A stretch of DNA of 64,000 bases from NCBI GenBank assembly GCA_020632575.1, contig JACKFH010000019.1, positions 7,390-71,389 of the forward strand. Reading direction: 5' to 3'. The notes beneath the pieces are model-generated. The model saw only the letters and a list, made by a program, of their open reading frames with translations. It did not search any database and was not told the DNA's origin. Shown in pieces: positions 25,514-36,900 of the stretch (positions within the stretch are counted from its first letter, which is position 1; every line of letters begins with the position of its first letter). Source of the stretch: Candidatus Omnitrophota bacterium. GTDB taxonomy: Bacteria > Hinthialibacterota > Hinthialibacteria > OLB16. A program made the position numbers and the translations under genes.

Positions 25514-28500
25514 TCAAGGAATCCGCCTGTTTTCCAGTGTACTCAATTCGGTAGACAGTAAGTTCCCGTCAAAACCTTCATGGGTCGACGCCACGTCGAG
25601 GTCGCCGTCTCCATCAAAATCCCCTAGTGTGACTGTCTGGGGTCTCAACCCGCTCGTGAGATAAAGCGGCTGTCGGGCGAAATCCCCTGTGTTCAGACCG
25701 TCCAGATCCCCTCGTCCCAATAGAATGGCGATGCCGTCACTCTCTCTAGCGACGATTGCGACGTCGGGACGGTTATCCCCGTCCACATCACCAACAACCA
25801 ACCGTTCGGCGGATTGGGCAACATTGGGAAGAGTCACAAGCGTTTCAAAGTTTCCATCGCCCGTTCCTCTTAAGACGGTCGCCGTCACCGAAGGAAATTG
25901 TGCGCTGGTGACCAGAATATCCAGGGGGCCGTCCCCGGTGAAATCGGCAATCGCTAATTTGACATCTCCCCTAGGGACCGAAAGTCCGATTGGAGTTTCA
26001 AAGGTTCCATCGCCTTTACCCAGAAGAACCAAGACCAGAGTGTCTGTGAATCGATTATACCCCACAACAACATCCGTCTTCCCATCCATGTTGAGGTCGG
26101 CGGCGGCGAGTGCGTGAGGGCTTACCGAAGTGAAAGTGGTTTCGGGCCCCGCCGTGAAAGTTGCGTCGCCATTATTCAAGAGAACACGAATAGATAAATT
26201 TTGGCCGACGACCAGGTCGGTATCAGCGTCGGCGTCGATACGCGCCGCCACAACTGATTGCGGCTGGTTATCGAAGAAGGGCTGCGGAGCCAACGGCGTA
26301 AAAACTCCGTGACCGTCATTAGTGAACACCCCCAAAGGAGAGGGAGGGCTGGTTCCGAGGTAGAAATCCCCGATAACTGCGGCGTCTAAAGTCTCGTCGC
26401 CGTTGAAATCGGCGACGGCCATATCGCGCGGGGTGGAGAAATCGGTGTGCGCGTTGAACTCGACCGGCGCGCCGAAGGTCCCAGTCCCCGGACCGGGAAG
26501 GAACGCCAGGACTGGGAAATCTTTATTTCCAAAACGGTTCATCAGCAGGACGTCTAGGTGGTTGTCGTCATCGAAGTTCCCGCTGACCGCCAGAGCCGCT
26601 CCTACCTTGCCCGCTTCGAAGGAAGGGGGAAGAGGAAGGAATGTTCCATCGCCCTTGCCAAACTCCATCCAGATTGAATCGGTTTGACCAAAGGTAGTCA
26701 GGGCGAGATCCTGGTTACCGTCTTGATTCAGATCGCCAACAGCTATCGAATCCGCGTCGAGGGATGTTCGCAACAGAGTTTCCGGCTGGAAGGTTCCATC
26801 TCCATTACCCAATCTGACTGAGAAGAAGCTGGCGTTGTTGTTGGCCTCCCGGGCGGATGCCAGAAGGTCAAGTTTGGCGTCTGAGTTGATGTCGGCGAGG
26901 CCCACCCGCTGGGGTCGGGTGGCGGAATCGATCGATGTAGGTGAGGCGAATAATCCACCATCCGTAGCGAGCAAGATGGAGTATGAACTTGGAACAGCAG
27001 GACCGCCTTGGTAGTAGCCGTCGTTTGCCACCACTAGATCAAGTCTCCCATCACCATTGAGATCTCCAGAGGCAACATCCAAGGGGTTGACTCCCACAGG
27101 ATAACTCTCAGGTCCTGTAAATGTGGCACTCCCGTTATTTCGGAAAAGAAATAACATCCCGGGCGCGAGTGGCAATCCTGAGAGGGTTACCGACAAGTCA
27201 CCTCCGTTGGTGAGGGCTAGGTCGTTGTCACCATCCCGGTCAAAATCCTGGATCAGAATTCCTGTGGGTCGGTAACCGACAGGGATCCGAGTTCCAGGAT
27301 CAAAGACGCCATCCCCCCGATTGATGAGGAGACGAACGTCTCCGGGCGATTCGGAGCTGAGAAAATCCACCGTATTAGTAACCGCTAAATCAGGGTCGCC
27401 GTCGCCATCCAAGTCACCGGCCGCGATTCCAAAGGGCCCCATACCGGATTCATAGAGTGAGGGACTCGCGAATGTTTCATCGCCTTGATTCAGGATGACC
27501 GAGATTGTTTCTATCCCACTTAGGAAGAAGGCGTTCTGCGCTCCCGCGATATCGGGGAAACCATCCAGGTTGAAGTCCGCCACCACAAGGCGACCCGCGG
27601 GAATTCCCATATCGAAATCGACTGTCGATTTTCGGAACGCCCCTCCACCCACTCCAAAATATACCCGAAGTGAGTTCTCTTGAGCCGAGGCGACAGCAAG
27701 GTCCGCGATTCCATCGAGGTTAAAATCGGCGATGAGCGTATCGCCAGCCGAGGCGCCCGCTTGAAGCGAAGGCCGATCGAATAAGAGTTGTTCGTACGGG
27801 GCCTCGATGACTGAAAAAGTCCAGTTGAAGTCCGAACTGAGATGGTTGCCCTGTGTGTCCGCAACAGCGGACGTGATTTCACCGCGATACTCACTGATTG
27901 GCAGTGTTCCCGGGAGAGTGAGGTAAGCACGTCGGAGTTCGGGATTGAAATAAACACTGGTCGCCTCAATCAGGAAATCATCTCCCGTGTTTAGTTGCTC
28001 ATCCAAGCCGGGAGCAAAGATCCTGAAAGTCGAGGGCGTCAGCGTATTCGCGTCCAGCTCCGCACTGAAAGTGGCTTGGATCTGGAAGATTCGACTCTCC
28101 CCTCTCAATGAACCGTTAGGAGGGGAAACCGCGAGGACACGCGGGGCTTCCACTGTAAAGGTCCATTCGAAATCCTCGCTCAGAGAATCACCGAAGAGAT
28201 CCTGAATACTCCCCGCGAGCACGGCGCGATAATCGCCAGGGGCGAGCGCGCTTGGAAACACGATTCGAGCTGTGCGAGTCTCATCCTGGTAGTCCACAGC
28301 GCCACCTGGGACCTCCGTATCATCTTCTGTTCCGAGATCGCCATCATTGCCTGGGGTAAAAAGGCGGAAGGATGTCCCACTGATCGTGCTTCGGTCCATA
28401 TCGACATCAAAGATCCCGAGGATGGTTGACACACTCCCCGCACGCGCTATGGCTCCATCGGCGGGTGTGGTTCCCGTTACTTGTGGGCTTTCGATCATGA

Positions 28501-31500
28501 AGGTCCAATTGAAAGTCGACGCCAGCGGATTTCCTTTAAGGTCTGTTACGGCATTGGTCACTTGGGCGCGATAGAGCCCGGATGAAGGAGGTGTGCTGAA
28601 CACCATGCGCGCGGTCCGGCTGAGGCTATCGAAAAGGATGGAGCCTCCTCTGACCGCGATGTCATCAGGCGTGTCAAGTGATCGATCCGGGCCCGCACTC
28701 ATCAATTGGAATGAGTTCGATCCCAAAGTTGAAACCAGGATCGGTTCGTCGAAAAACACTGAGATCGACGTCAGTGAGCCGGGCTTCGAGGAGCTTCCTT
28801 GACTCGGAGCGACCGCAATGACCTGCGGCGGAGTGGCGTCATCGGTTAGCGTGAGCATCTGATTCGTTGTCGTCACGTTACCGCCGGTGTCGGTTGCTCG
28901 TGCCTGCACCGTGACACTGGCCTGTTCGCTCCTGAGGGGCGCCAGGAATCGGAACTCGAAGGGAAAATTGCCATCGGTGCTGGCGAGTTCCCCATTCAGA
29001 TAAAACTCCACGTTCCGCACCTGCACATCGTCATCGACAAGGGCGGAGACTGTGACTATCTGTCCCTCTTCGGCGAACCCGAGGGAGAAATTGGTGACGA
29101 GTTGGACCGTTGGAGCCTCTTTCATCGTATCGAAGGACAGATAATTGACCGCCTGCATGCCTGCGGCGCCATCAGCGACATAGGCAAGACCATTGAAGAT
29201 TGAAACCGCGTTGGCGGTCCCCGGCGTGTCGACCTGACCGAGAAAATTCGTGGTTTGAGTTGGATCGGAGGTGTCGTAGAGGTGGATATGATTGTTTGCC
29301 GGTTCATCATCCGCGGCTAAACCGACAGCGGCAACGCCCAACCCCGAGCCGTTCAAGACAATCTGTCTCCATCCGAATTGCCCCGCATTTCCAGTGGCGA
29401 TGGCGACAGGGTTTGCGGGATCCGTGATATCAAAAGTGGAGTACCCTCCCTGATGAACGGAATAAATCGACTCCCCTCCTGCGAAAACCCTTTGACGCTG
29501 GTTGTTGCCACTGGTAAATGAGGCTGGGTCACCCGACCCCGCGACAGCGAAGGGACCATTGAGGGGGATGGCTGAAACCCGACCACCGAAATCCGCCTCG
29601 TGGGCATAGAGAAAATTTCCCGCCAAGACCAAGTCATCGGCGCGAGTGGCGAGATTGAGCCGCCCGAGTTCAAGTCCCGTTTCCATCTGCACCCTAACGA
29701 TTGTTCTGTCCCGGAGCGCCACATAGGCATTGCCAAGTGTTGCGGCGACCGCGATGGCATCCGAACCGAAGGGTATTTGGTGAATGATTTGGGCCGCTGG
29801 GGGATCGCTGAGATCGATGACCGCGAGACCTTGAGGACCATCGGCCACCGCAGCGAGACGCCCTTCACAGGCAACCGCCATTGCGTTTCCAGGTGTATCC
29901 ACTTGGGCGATTCGAACTGGGTTCATCCCGTTGAAGACATTGAAGACCGTAATCCCTGCCTGGCCGTCCGCAACGATCGCGAGGTTGTCGACCGCGCAGA
30001 TATCGAGTGCGTCCCCGGGTGTGTCGGCGGTCGCGATTATGCCGGTTGCCACTGGGAGACTATCGTTCGGATCGAGTCCTTGCTGGACTTCAGCTCCGTC
30101 CGAGATGCCATCGCCATCCGAGTCTGGGTTGTCGAACTCGGTTCCCATGACGAACTCACCGAGATCGTGAAGTCCGTCATCGTCTGTGTCAGGGGAGGTG
30201 TCCGGTTCGAGATGGAAGGCCGGGAAGGTGAAGGAACTCCCGTTCCCTGGTGTCGTGTAATCGACAACCGCCACCTGGAGGGAAGGGCCATGAAGGACGG
30301 TTTCGCGGTAGTTGGTATCGGCCGGAAGTCGAAGCGAACGGATATGCACCACCCCTTCGCTTCCTCCCTGGCCACGCGTCACGAAGCTATTGTTCAGGTT
30401 CTCCGCCGCGAAATAGAGCGGACCCTGAACCGATCGTCGGGGGACATTTTCCTTGGGACCCCATCGCGCGTCGTCCTCCCACTCGTCCGCTGTGGTCTCC
30501 TCGGCGATCTCATCGACAATGGCCGGCTCGTTGTCATCCATCGATTGCGCTTCGGTCTCGAAATCCGGAGGGGATAAATCGGCCTTCGGGGGGGTAATGG
30601 GTTCTATAGGAATGTCCAGGATTTCGAATTGAATCATCTTGACACAGATATTCCCCAATTCACCACAGATTGGATCCATTCGAATCGTCACCGTTTTCAA
30701 GCCCACGCTATCGTAAACGAGCTGAAAGGGGTTGATCCGAGTCAAGAACGGATCGCTCAGCGGACTGCCGATGTGCATATCGGGCGGATTTGCCCCGGGA
30801 GCGATGATGAAGACATCCGCCAATGCGAGTTCGTTCAGTGGGGAAAGATCTCGAATATGGATGGGCGCGAAAATGATTCGAGCTTCGGGAGGTTCGACGA
30901 CGCTGTAATTCGAGTTTTGGAGAGAGCAAATATTCCCCGAGTCGGTGATGGTGAATTGCTCGGCGGCCTGGTCGACCCGATTGCCGCATACATCGTCGAG
31001 AAAAGCGAAAACTTCGTATGTTCCCGGGTCACAGTAGACGACTTCCGCTCTTCCAGTGCCGGGGAATTCAACCACATTCCTCGCCTGCGGAAACTCCCAT
31101 CTGAACGTACCAAGCACACCGGAGACTCCGGCGTCGAATTTGACCACCGTTCCCGCTTTCTTCGATCCGGTGAGGGTCAGGTTGATTTCACGATCGCCCA
31201 GTTCCTGTTCGGTCACTTGCACCGATTCCGTGATGGTGGTGACCTCGCCGCAATCCGGAGTGAATGTCGCCAAGACATCTTTGTGCCCAGCGGCACAGTA
31301 CGCGACATCCGCCGTGATGCCGGTGTCGTTCACAATGCGGACGGGTTGATTCGGAAAGGTCCATTGAATCGATCCGGGATCGGAAGGCGGAGGAACCGAG
31401 AATCGATATCGTCCGCGTCCCACAGCCATGACGCTGATGGGTCCAAAACTGGAAGCCTTGGGAATGGCTCCACCTTCGATTTTGGACCCCTCCTCGCATT

Positions 31501-32911
31501 GCTCGTCGGCATCTCCGCCATCCCCCTCGCTTCCCGGCTGGGTGCCATGCCATCCGGGTGCGGTCACTCCGACACCGGGGTCTGTGCAGATGAGTGTGCC
31601 GTCATCACTCACCGTCATCGAACCTTGGATTTCAAAATCGCCGGTGTCGTGGTTGAAACTCCAGAGAGCGCTTTTCGCACCGGGGGGAAGCGGTTGATGA
31701 GTTTCGGGGTCGGGCATGTTGGGGAAACAGACCGGGACAGGGACATCGAAATTAGTCGGTCCGTTGGTTTGCACCGTAATCACAAGGGGAAACTTGAGAT
31801 CCTCGGGCAGCTTTCCGGGAATCCGATCGGGTGGAACTGATGCGATCCCCACCATGCCTCCACGGGTCCCGTCATCCGAGTAGAGAGAGTCAGCAGGGAC
31901 AGTGATTTTTACATCAGCGAACTCGGGAAACTGGGCAAGGACTTCTTGTGAAAAACCGATCACCGTGTCTTCGGATTCGCTCACTGGAACAAGCGAACCG
32001 GGCGTAACCAGTGGAAGATAGATGTTGCCGATATCCGTCTCCCGACCGGCATGTGATTCCCAGGCCTTGCCGACAAAAGGATAGTAATAGCCATCGGGGA
32101 AAGAGGTCTCGACAGTGACTCCCCCCACCTGACCACTGGTTACCGTTCGGCCGTCGATATGAACGAAGAACCGACCAACTGGGGCCGGCTCAAGCCGGAA
32201 GTTTCCCAAGGAATCCGTCAACGTGAACAGCGTATTCTCAGCTCCATCGACCGTGATGCGAACACCCTCCAACGGAACATCGACACTTTGGACGCCCCCT
32301 TTGGCGGGCGCCTGTTCGGAGGCGAATACCCGGCCGAAAACGGAGGTCCCCGGAAGAGTTGTCAGGGAAAGCGTGTCGAAATCGATATTCTTCCTTCCAC
32401 CCGCTTTTCCATTGTGGTCGGGGTCGACTGGAGATCCGGTTGCATCTTTCAGACGATTACCATCAACAGTTACACGAATCCTCGCACTTGGTGGAAGGGG
32501 ATCGTTGTAAAAGAGAGTGACCGTCTGTTTATCGGGCGAGAGGTGAACATGACCTGGAATTCGCGCTCCCGCGAAGGTTGCAAAGACCGATTGGGTAGTC
32601 ACCGTATTTTCATTGAGAGGACCGCTGAACCGGAGGATAGTCTCACGAGTGATGGCCACTCCAGCCTCGCCGTTTTTGGGGCTTGCTTCGGTCAGGAAAG
32701 TGAAATCGGACTTCCAGTCTAGTGAGAAAGCGAAGATGTCCAGGTGATCGATATTCCCATCGGTGTTGTAGTCAAGACCCTGCTGGCCCTTAAACCCCGC
32801 GAAGATTCTGAGCAGTCCTTCGGCGTCTCCAGAGAAACTCGATGAAATAGGCCAGGCGAGAAGTGTGAGAGCAATCCAGATTTTGGAAAGAGCAAAATTT
32901 GGGCGAGTCAA
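25514..32911 (-). CDS. Giant exported multi-domain protein (dockerin-like, Ig-like, LVIVD, FG-GAP)
   Basis: The product is 2465 residues. The start codon is TTG at 32911, supported by GGAGG (complement of 32921-32925) nine bases upstream and by a signal peptide, MTRPNFALSKIWIALTLLAW with cleavage near SFS. In order it carries a dockerin-like motif (about 45-60, DYNTDGNIDHLDIFAFSLDW), an SbsA-type Ig-like domain (85-180), a carboxypeptidase-regulatory-like fold (190-275), PKD-like regions (480-800), thrombospondin-3 calcium repeats (905-955), LVIVD-like propeller repeats (955-1270), an Ig domain (1270-1357), three more SbsA-type Ig-like domains (1360-1700), and FG-GAP/VCBS repeats to the end (ADFNLDGIADLAVAS is typical). 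It is an extracellular adhesion- or matrix-type protein. No anchor is visible; the export route is unknown. Confidence 0.85.
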   Translation of the reverse strand: MTRPNFALSKIWIALTLLAWPISSSFSGDAEGLLRIFAGFKGQQGLDYNTDGNIDHLDIFAFSLDWKSDFTFLTEASPKNGEAGVAITRETILRFSGPLNENTVTTQSVFATFAGARIPGHVHLSPDKQTVTLFYNDPLPPSARIRVTVDGNRLKDATGSPVDPDHNGKAGGRKNIDFDTLSLTTLPGTSVFGRVFASEQAPAKGGVQSVDVPLEGVRITVDGAENTLFTLTDSLGNFRLEPAPVGRFFVHIDGRTVTSGQVGGVTVETSFPDGYYYPFVGKAWESHAGRETDIGNIYLPLVTPGSLVPVSESEDTVIGFSQEVLAQFPEFADVKITVPADSLYSDDGTRGGMVGIASVPPDRIPGKLPEDLKFPLVITVQTNGPTNFDVPVPVCFPNMPDPETHQPLPPGAKSALWSFNHDTGDFEIQGSMTVSDDGTLICTDPGVGVTAPGWHGTQPGSEGDGGDADEQCEEGSKIEGGAIPKASSFGPISVMAVGRGRYRFSVPPPSDPGSIQWTFPNQPVRIVNDTGITADVAYCAAGHKDVLATFTPDCGEVTTITESVQVTEQELGDREINLTLTGSKKAGTVVKFDAGVSGVLGTFRWEFPQARNVVEFPGTGRAEVVYCDPGTYEVFAFLDDVCGNRVDQAAEQFTITDSGNICSLQNSNYSVVEPPEARIIFAPIHIRDLSPLNELALADVFIIAPGANPPDMHIGSPLSDPFLTRINPFQLVYDSVGLKTVTIRMDPICGELGNICVKMIQFEILDIPIEPITPPKADLSPPDFETEAQSMDDNEPAIVDEIAEETTADEWEDDARWGPKENVPRRSVQGPLYFAAENLNNSFVTRGQGGSEGVVHIRSLRLPADTNYRETVLHGPSLQVAVVDYTTPGNGSSFTFPAFHLEPDTSPDTDDDGLHDLGEFVMGTEFDNPDSDGDGISDGAEVQQGLDPNDSLPVATGIIATADTPGDALDICAVDNLAIVADGQAGITVFNVFNGMNPVRIAQVDTPGNAMAVACEGRLAAVADGPQGLAVIDLSDPPAAQIIHQIPFGSDAIAVAATLGNAYVALRDRTIVRVQMETGLELGRLNLATRADDLVLAGNFLYAHEADFGGRVSAIPLNGPFAVAGSGDPASFTSGNNQRQRVFAGGESIYSVHQGGYSTFDITDPANPVAIATGNAGQFGWRQIVLNGSGLGVAAVGLAADDEPANNHIHLYDTSDPTQTTNFLGQVDTPGTANAVSIFNGLAYVADGAAGMQAVNYLSFDTMKEAPTVQLVTNFSLGFAEEGQIVTVSALVDDDVQVRNVEFYLNGELASTDGNFPFEFRFLAPLRSEQASVTVQARATDTGGNVTTTNQMLTLTDDATPPQVIAVAPSQGSSSKPGSLTSISVFFDEPILVSTLGSNSFQLMSAGPDRSLDTPDDIAVRGGSILFDSLSRTARMVFSTPPSSGLYRAQVTNAVTDLKGNPLASTFNWTFMIESPQVTGTTPADGAIARAGSVSTILGIFDVDMDRSTISGTSFRLFTPGNDGDLGTEDDTEVPGGAVDYQDETRTARIVFPSALAPGDYRAVLAGSIQDLFGDSLSEDFEWTFTVEAPRVLAVSPPNGSLRGESRIFQIQATFSAELDANTLTPSTFRIFAPGLDEQLNTGDDFLIEATSVYFNPELRRAYLTLPGTLPISEYRGEITSAVADTQGNHLSSDFNWTFSVIEAPYEQLLFDRPSLQAGASAGDTLIADFNLDGIADLAVASAQENSLRVYFGVGGGAFRKSTVDFDMGIPAGRLVVADFNLDGFPDIAGAQNAFFLSGIETISVILNQGDETFASPSLYESGMGPFGIAAGDLDGDGDPDLAVTNTVDFLSSESPGDVRLLINRGDGVFDPGTRIPVGYRPTGILIQDFDRDGDNDLALTNGGDLSVTLSGLPLAPGMLFLFRNNGSATFTGPESYPVGVNPLDVASGDLNGDGRLDLVVANDGYYQGGPAVPSSYSILLATDGGLFASPTSIDSATRPQRVGLADINSDAKLDLLASAREANNNASFFSVRLGNGDGTFQPETLLRTSLDADSIAVGDLNQDGNQDLALTTFGQTDSIWMEFGKGDGTFLPLPPSFEAGKVGAALAVSGNFDDDNHLDVLLMNRFGNKDFPVLAFLPGPGTGTFGAPVEFNAHTDFSTPRDMAVADFNGDETLDAAVIGDFYLGTSPPSPLGVFTNDGHGVFTPLAPQPFFDNQPQSVVAARIDADADTDLVVGQNLSIRVLLNNGDATFTAGPETTFTSVSPHALAAADLNMDGKTDVVVGYNRFTDTLVLVLLGKGDGTFETPIGLSVPRGDVKLAIADFTGDGPLDILVTSAQFPSVTATVLRGTGDGNFETLVTLPNVAQSAERLVVGDVDGDNRPDVAIVARESDGIAILLGRGDLDGLNTGDFARQPLYLTSGLRPQTVTLGDFDGDGDLDVASTHEGFDGNLLSTELSTLENRRIP

Positions 32912-33600
32912 AGTATGAAACCTCCACCTTTTATAAATCCAAGGAACATTTGAATCAGTCCCTTAAAGGCCAATGGAGTCAGACAGAGGAGGATTCAGGT
33001 CACGCGTTTTAGGAACATGCTTTTTCAATCGGGAGAGGATTGCACGGATAGAGGGAGAGGAACCGAGTGTACGGGATCCACAGACCCTCCGACAGAACCG
33101 GCAGACCAAGCAACCCCACAAAAATGCGCGCGGAGAAACCTCACTCTACCACATCCCGATCGGACTAGGTCTGAACTCGGACACCGTACGATTCGTTGGA
33201 CGGCTACGAAAAAACGCCCGAATGTGTGAAGCCGATGTTATTCTTGCCGTCCCAAAAGTCAATCATTTTTCATGGAGATGATCAATTCATTTTACGGTAT
33301 TTACAATTCATTATTCTGGATCGGCGCACCCCTTAACACGTTCATATCACTAGATTAATTGCTGCCGTTTATTCCCGCTTTTCTCTAATATGGGCGACGA
33401 ATATATCGATGTGATAATTATTACTAGTCTCTAGGACCTACTGCTGGTAATGGCCATTATTGTATTCGTATCATTTGGAGGGACGGTTCCCTTCCCGATC
33501 CAGGAATTTTGAGTCAATGCCCTGCAGCGGGGAAAGTCGTCGGGCATCTCATCCTAGGTCCGAGAAATCTGGGGAAGACTGGTCAAGCGAGGGCGAAGGA

Positions 33601-33627
33601 GTCCTACTCCCCGCAGGGGAGTAGGAC
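33601..33627. other. Perfect 12-bp inverted repeat with 3-base loop
   Basis: GTCCTACTCCCC (33601-33612) and GGGGAGTAGGAC (33616-33627) are exact reverse complements separated by GCA. No T-run follows on either strand, so it does not look like a terminator. It lies 43 bases left of the dispersed repeat. It may be an operator, an RNA hairpin or a mobile-element end. Confidence 0.6.
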
Positions 33628-33669
33628 CGTACCGCAAAAAAAAGGGCGCCCGCTTCCCAGAAATCAGCA

Positions 33670-33774
33670 GTTTAGCGGCGAGAGGCAAGATTTACTTGCA
33701 CATAATCAATAATCTACGGCTCCCTGGCCGTTCAACCCACCCTCAGACCACCCTGATAGTCAAAAAAGGGCGCC
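33670..33774. repeat. Dispersed intergenic repeat, copy 2 of 2
   Basis: This is the second copy of the element at 10498-10602. It keeps GTTTAGCGG, GATTTACT, GGCTCCCTGG, CGTTCAACCCACC, CACCCT and GTCAAAAAAGGGC in the same order and spacing, apart from a one-base difference after CCTGG. Between the shared blocks the two copies differ at many positions, so they are not a recent duplication. Confidence 0.55.
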
Positions 33775-33925
33775 ATTCGGAAATTGACCGTATCTTCCGA
33801 AGAGCGCTTTCATCCCGTTCGGTGTTTCTTAATATGAGTCAATCAGGGAGTTCAGAAGAAGAACCTAAGAATTCTTCCATTCGGGAACAGCCAGGAGTAG
33901 AATTTATTGCTTTGGAGAACTGGCC

Positions 33926-36900
33926 GTGTGCGGCGGGCGCCTATGGTTGCGGACGTTTCTCGCGGTGCTTCTTGCCCACCTTTTCCTGGGTGATCGCCCC
34001 ACTCATGCCGCCTGGGAGGAATACCCCGTCGCCGAAGCCGGCTGGTTCCACGAAACAGTTTCGGGTCTCAGTTTCATTAGTCCCACCGAAGGTTGGGCGA
34101 CGCTTTCCGCGGGACGAATCCGATTAGCGCATACAACCAATGGCGGGGTAACCTGGGACGAGATACCGGTGAACCCAACCATCTATACGGACAACTATCC
34201 TATCCTGCGCCTCCAATTCGTCAGCCCTACCGAGGGATGGCTCGCCCCGAATCAAATCGCCGCTAACAATAACTTTCTCCTCCATTCGACAGACGCGGGA
34301 GTTTCTTGGCAGGAAGCGGATCAACCTTTTCTCTCGTATCCGAAAGAAGTCAACGCTCTCTGGTTCACCAATCCGCAGCACGGTTGGATCGCGGGGAGGA
34401 GTGACAAGGTGGCGGGAATGATCGCCGAAACCACCGATGGCGGTGGTAGTTGGGTCGTCCGGTCCACTCCTTTCCAGTTCGAGGCTTACGACCTCTTTTT
34501 CCTGGATGAACAAAGGGGATGGGTCGTGGGCGAATGGGGTCTTGTTTTTTGGACGACTGATGGGGGGCGCACCTGGGTGCGAAGTTTCACTCAAACCTCT
34601 AAGACCTTGTATCGAGTTCGGTTCGTGGACGCTGAGCACGGCTGGGCGGTAGGAGCGGAGGGAACGATCCTGTATTCCCAGGACGGCGGTCGTAGATGGT
34701 ATGAGCAGAAGAGCGGGGTCCTCGCTGGCCTTTATGATCTTGCCACCTTCAATCTGGAGGCGGCGGTCTGTGTTGGATATGATTTAAGTGAAGAAGAGGG
34801 GGTCGTCCTTGTCACCCGCAACGGAGGGGTGGCCTGGCGTCGGGAGAACCTTCCAACCCGGGGCCGTTATGCCTCTTTGGCGCGAATTGGAGAGGATCTA
34901 TGGGTCGGGGGGAGATCGCGCTGGGGGGCGGAACCCTTTTACGGGCTCGTGTTCCATCGGCGCGTCCAAAGCGGCGAATACCCGGTGATCCTCGTTTCCA
35001 GTCTGCCGGGAGGAACGGTTGGCCTCACCTACGATTTCACCTTTACGGCCCGGGACGGGTCACCTCCCTACACATGGACCCTTGCCAGCGAAGGACCGCC
35101 CGGTCTCACGTTAGACGCTTCCACCGGACATTTGAGAGGAATCCCAAGGGAGGCGACCGAATTTACTTTTACTCTCCACTTGACCGATTCGCTGGGCCAA
35201 ACCGACGAGCGCGATTTCAGATTGAATGTCTCAGGCGATCCTCTGTCATTTCAGTCCAGCTCGCTTCCCTCCGCGACGCATCGTAAGACATATCGCTTTC
35301 CGCTCTCCATGAGTGGAGGACACCAGCCTTATCATTGGGCTTTCCGTGGGGAGGACCTCCCGGGGGCCATGAGCGTTGATTTTCAGCAGGTGTTGGTCGG
35401 CACACCGTTAAAGACCGGCTCTTTCGATTTCACCCTCGAGGTAACCGACAGCGGTTGTTTGCCTCAAAGAGCATCCGCCGATTTTCATCTGGAGGTGAAT
35501 CCTCTCATCGAAGGCGGCTGGGAGATTCAACACGCCAATAACCGCATCATGAACATCCATTTCTTCGACGAGGACAACGGGATAGCCGTCGGCTGGAGCG
35601 GGGTTCAGTACGAGACCAACGACGGTGGCAAAACCTGGAGCCATCGCGAACGGGGCTGGACGATGGGATTTTTTGACTGGATCGGAGACGAGGGTTGGAT
35701 GGTCTCGAGCGCGGGGGTGGGTCACACGACCAACCGGGGGGTGGACTGGGAAAACCAACCTGCGCCTCTTACCTACACTCATGAAATCGATTTTCGAGAC
35801 TCGATGCACGGCTGGATCTGCGGATCGGGTATCGCCTACACGGAGGATGGGGGACAGACCTGGCACAGAGCGGATACGCCGACCGGACAATTCTACGAAA
35901 CGGTTGAGTTCGCCGATGATTTGAACGGCTTTGCCGGAGGCGTCGACAAAGTCTTCGTTCGTTCGGTAGACGGTGGACACACCTGGAATTCCGCGTCTCT
36001 CCCTTGGCCGGCGAAGGGTCGCGTCATCGAGACCCGAGATCAAGGCAAATCGTTTGGGAGATTCCCGGAAAACGGCATTGACAAAGAGGCCCCCCGGCCG
36101 GAAATCGGTGTCATCTATTTCTTGAACGACCAGGAAGGCTGGATCGGGACGAATGTCGCTGACCGCTTGGACACGGTCCTCTTTTACACAGACAACGGAG
36201 GCGCCAGTTGGACGAGGCGGAGCATCGGGGGACAGGGACGGATCGATTTGTTCCAGTTTCTTGCGGATGGTCTTCGGGGTTGGACGGGGGGACTTTTTTC
36301 GGGTGACTTCTACCGGACTTACGATGGTGGAGGAAAGTGGGAAAGTATTTCATTGGGACCAAGCACGCACATTTTGGACCTCCAGTTTCTTGACCAAGAC
36401 GTCGGCTGGGCGCTGCCGAATGTTGTGGGACGTTACGAAGGAAACACAATCGTCGACATGGAGGGCTCCATCGCGAAATCGGTCGATGGGGGAAAGAGCT
36501 TTCAATTTCAATACGGTTGGCCAGTCGATGGCGCCTACAAGTCACCTGGGCCCCAGTTTCTTGACGTATCCTTTCCCGACGCCGCGCATGGTTGGGCTCT
36601 CGGTCGCCACACTTACTCGGGTCCCATGCTTCCCGCGCGGGTGTACTTCACCGATAGCGGCGGGGCCGACTGGCGGGTCCTGAGCGAGCTGGAGTTCGGC
36701 GTACATAGCCTTCAGTTCACCAACGAACTCCGCGGATTCGCGTTACACCAGGACGCTGGTGTTCCCCCCTTTGAGACGCGTGACGGTGGCAAGACCTGGT
36801 TCGGCCGACAGGACATCCGTCAAGTTTCTCCTGGAGGCTGGGGTGACATCGTTTTCGCCGACGATCAATACGGCTGGATTGTTCAGAATGGGCATTACGA

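Larger units (their letters stand above)
32912..33925. other. Divergent intergenic region of 1 kb
   Basis: No convincing gene. The region separates two divergent genes for giant exported proteins. It has an AT-rich stretch at about 33250-33480 where promoters would be expected, a perfect 12-base-pair hairpin (33601-33627) and the second copy of the dispersed repeat (33670-33774). Confidence 0.6.

Noticed and set aside
29600..31840. Long plus-strand open frames (325 and 403 codons)
   Set aside because: They are antisense to the giant FG-GAP protein; no signal, motif or ribosome site supports them.
33696..34127. 143-codon frame overlapping the start of the Asp-box gene
   Set aside because: It overlaps the well-supported GTG start and signal peptide in another frame and has no recognisable content.
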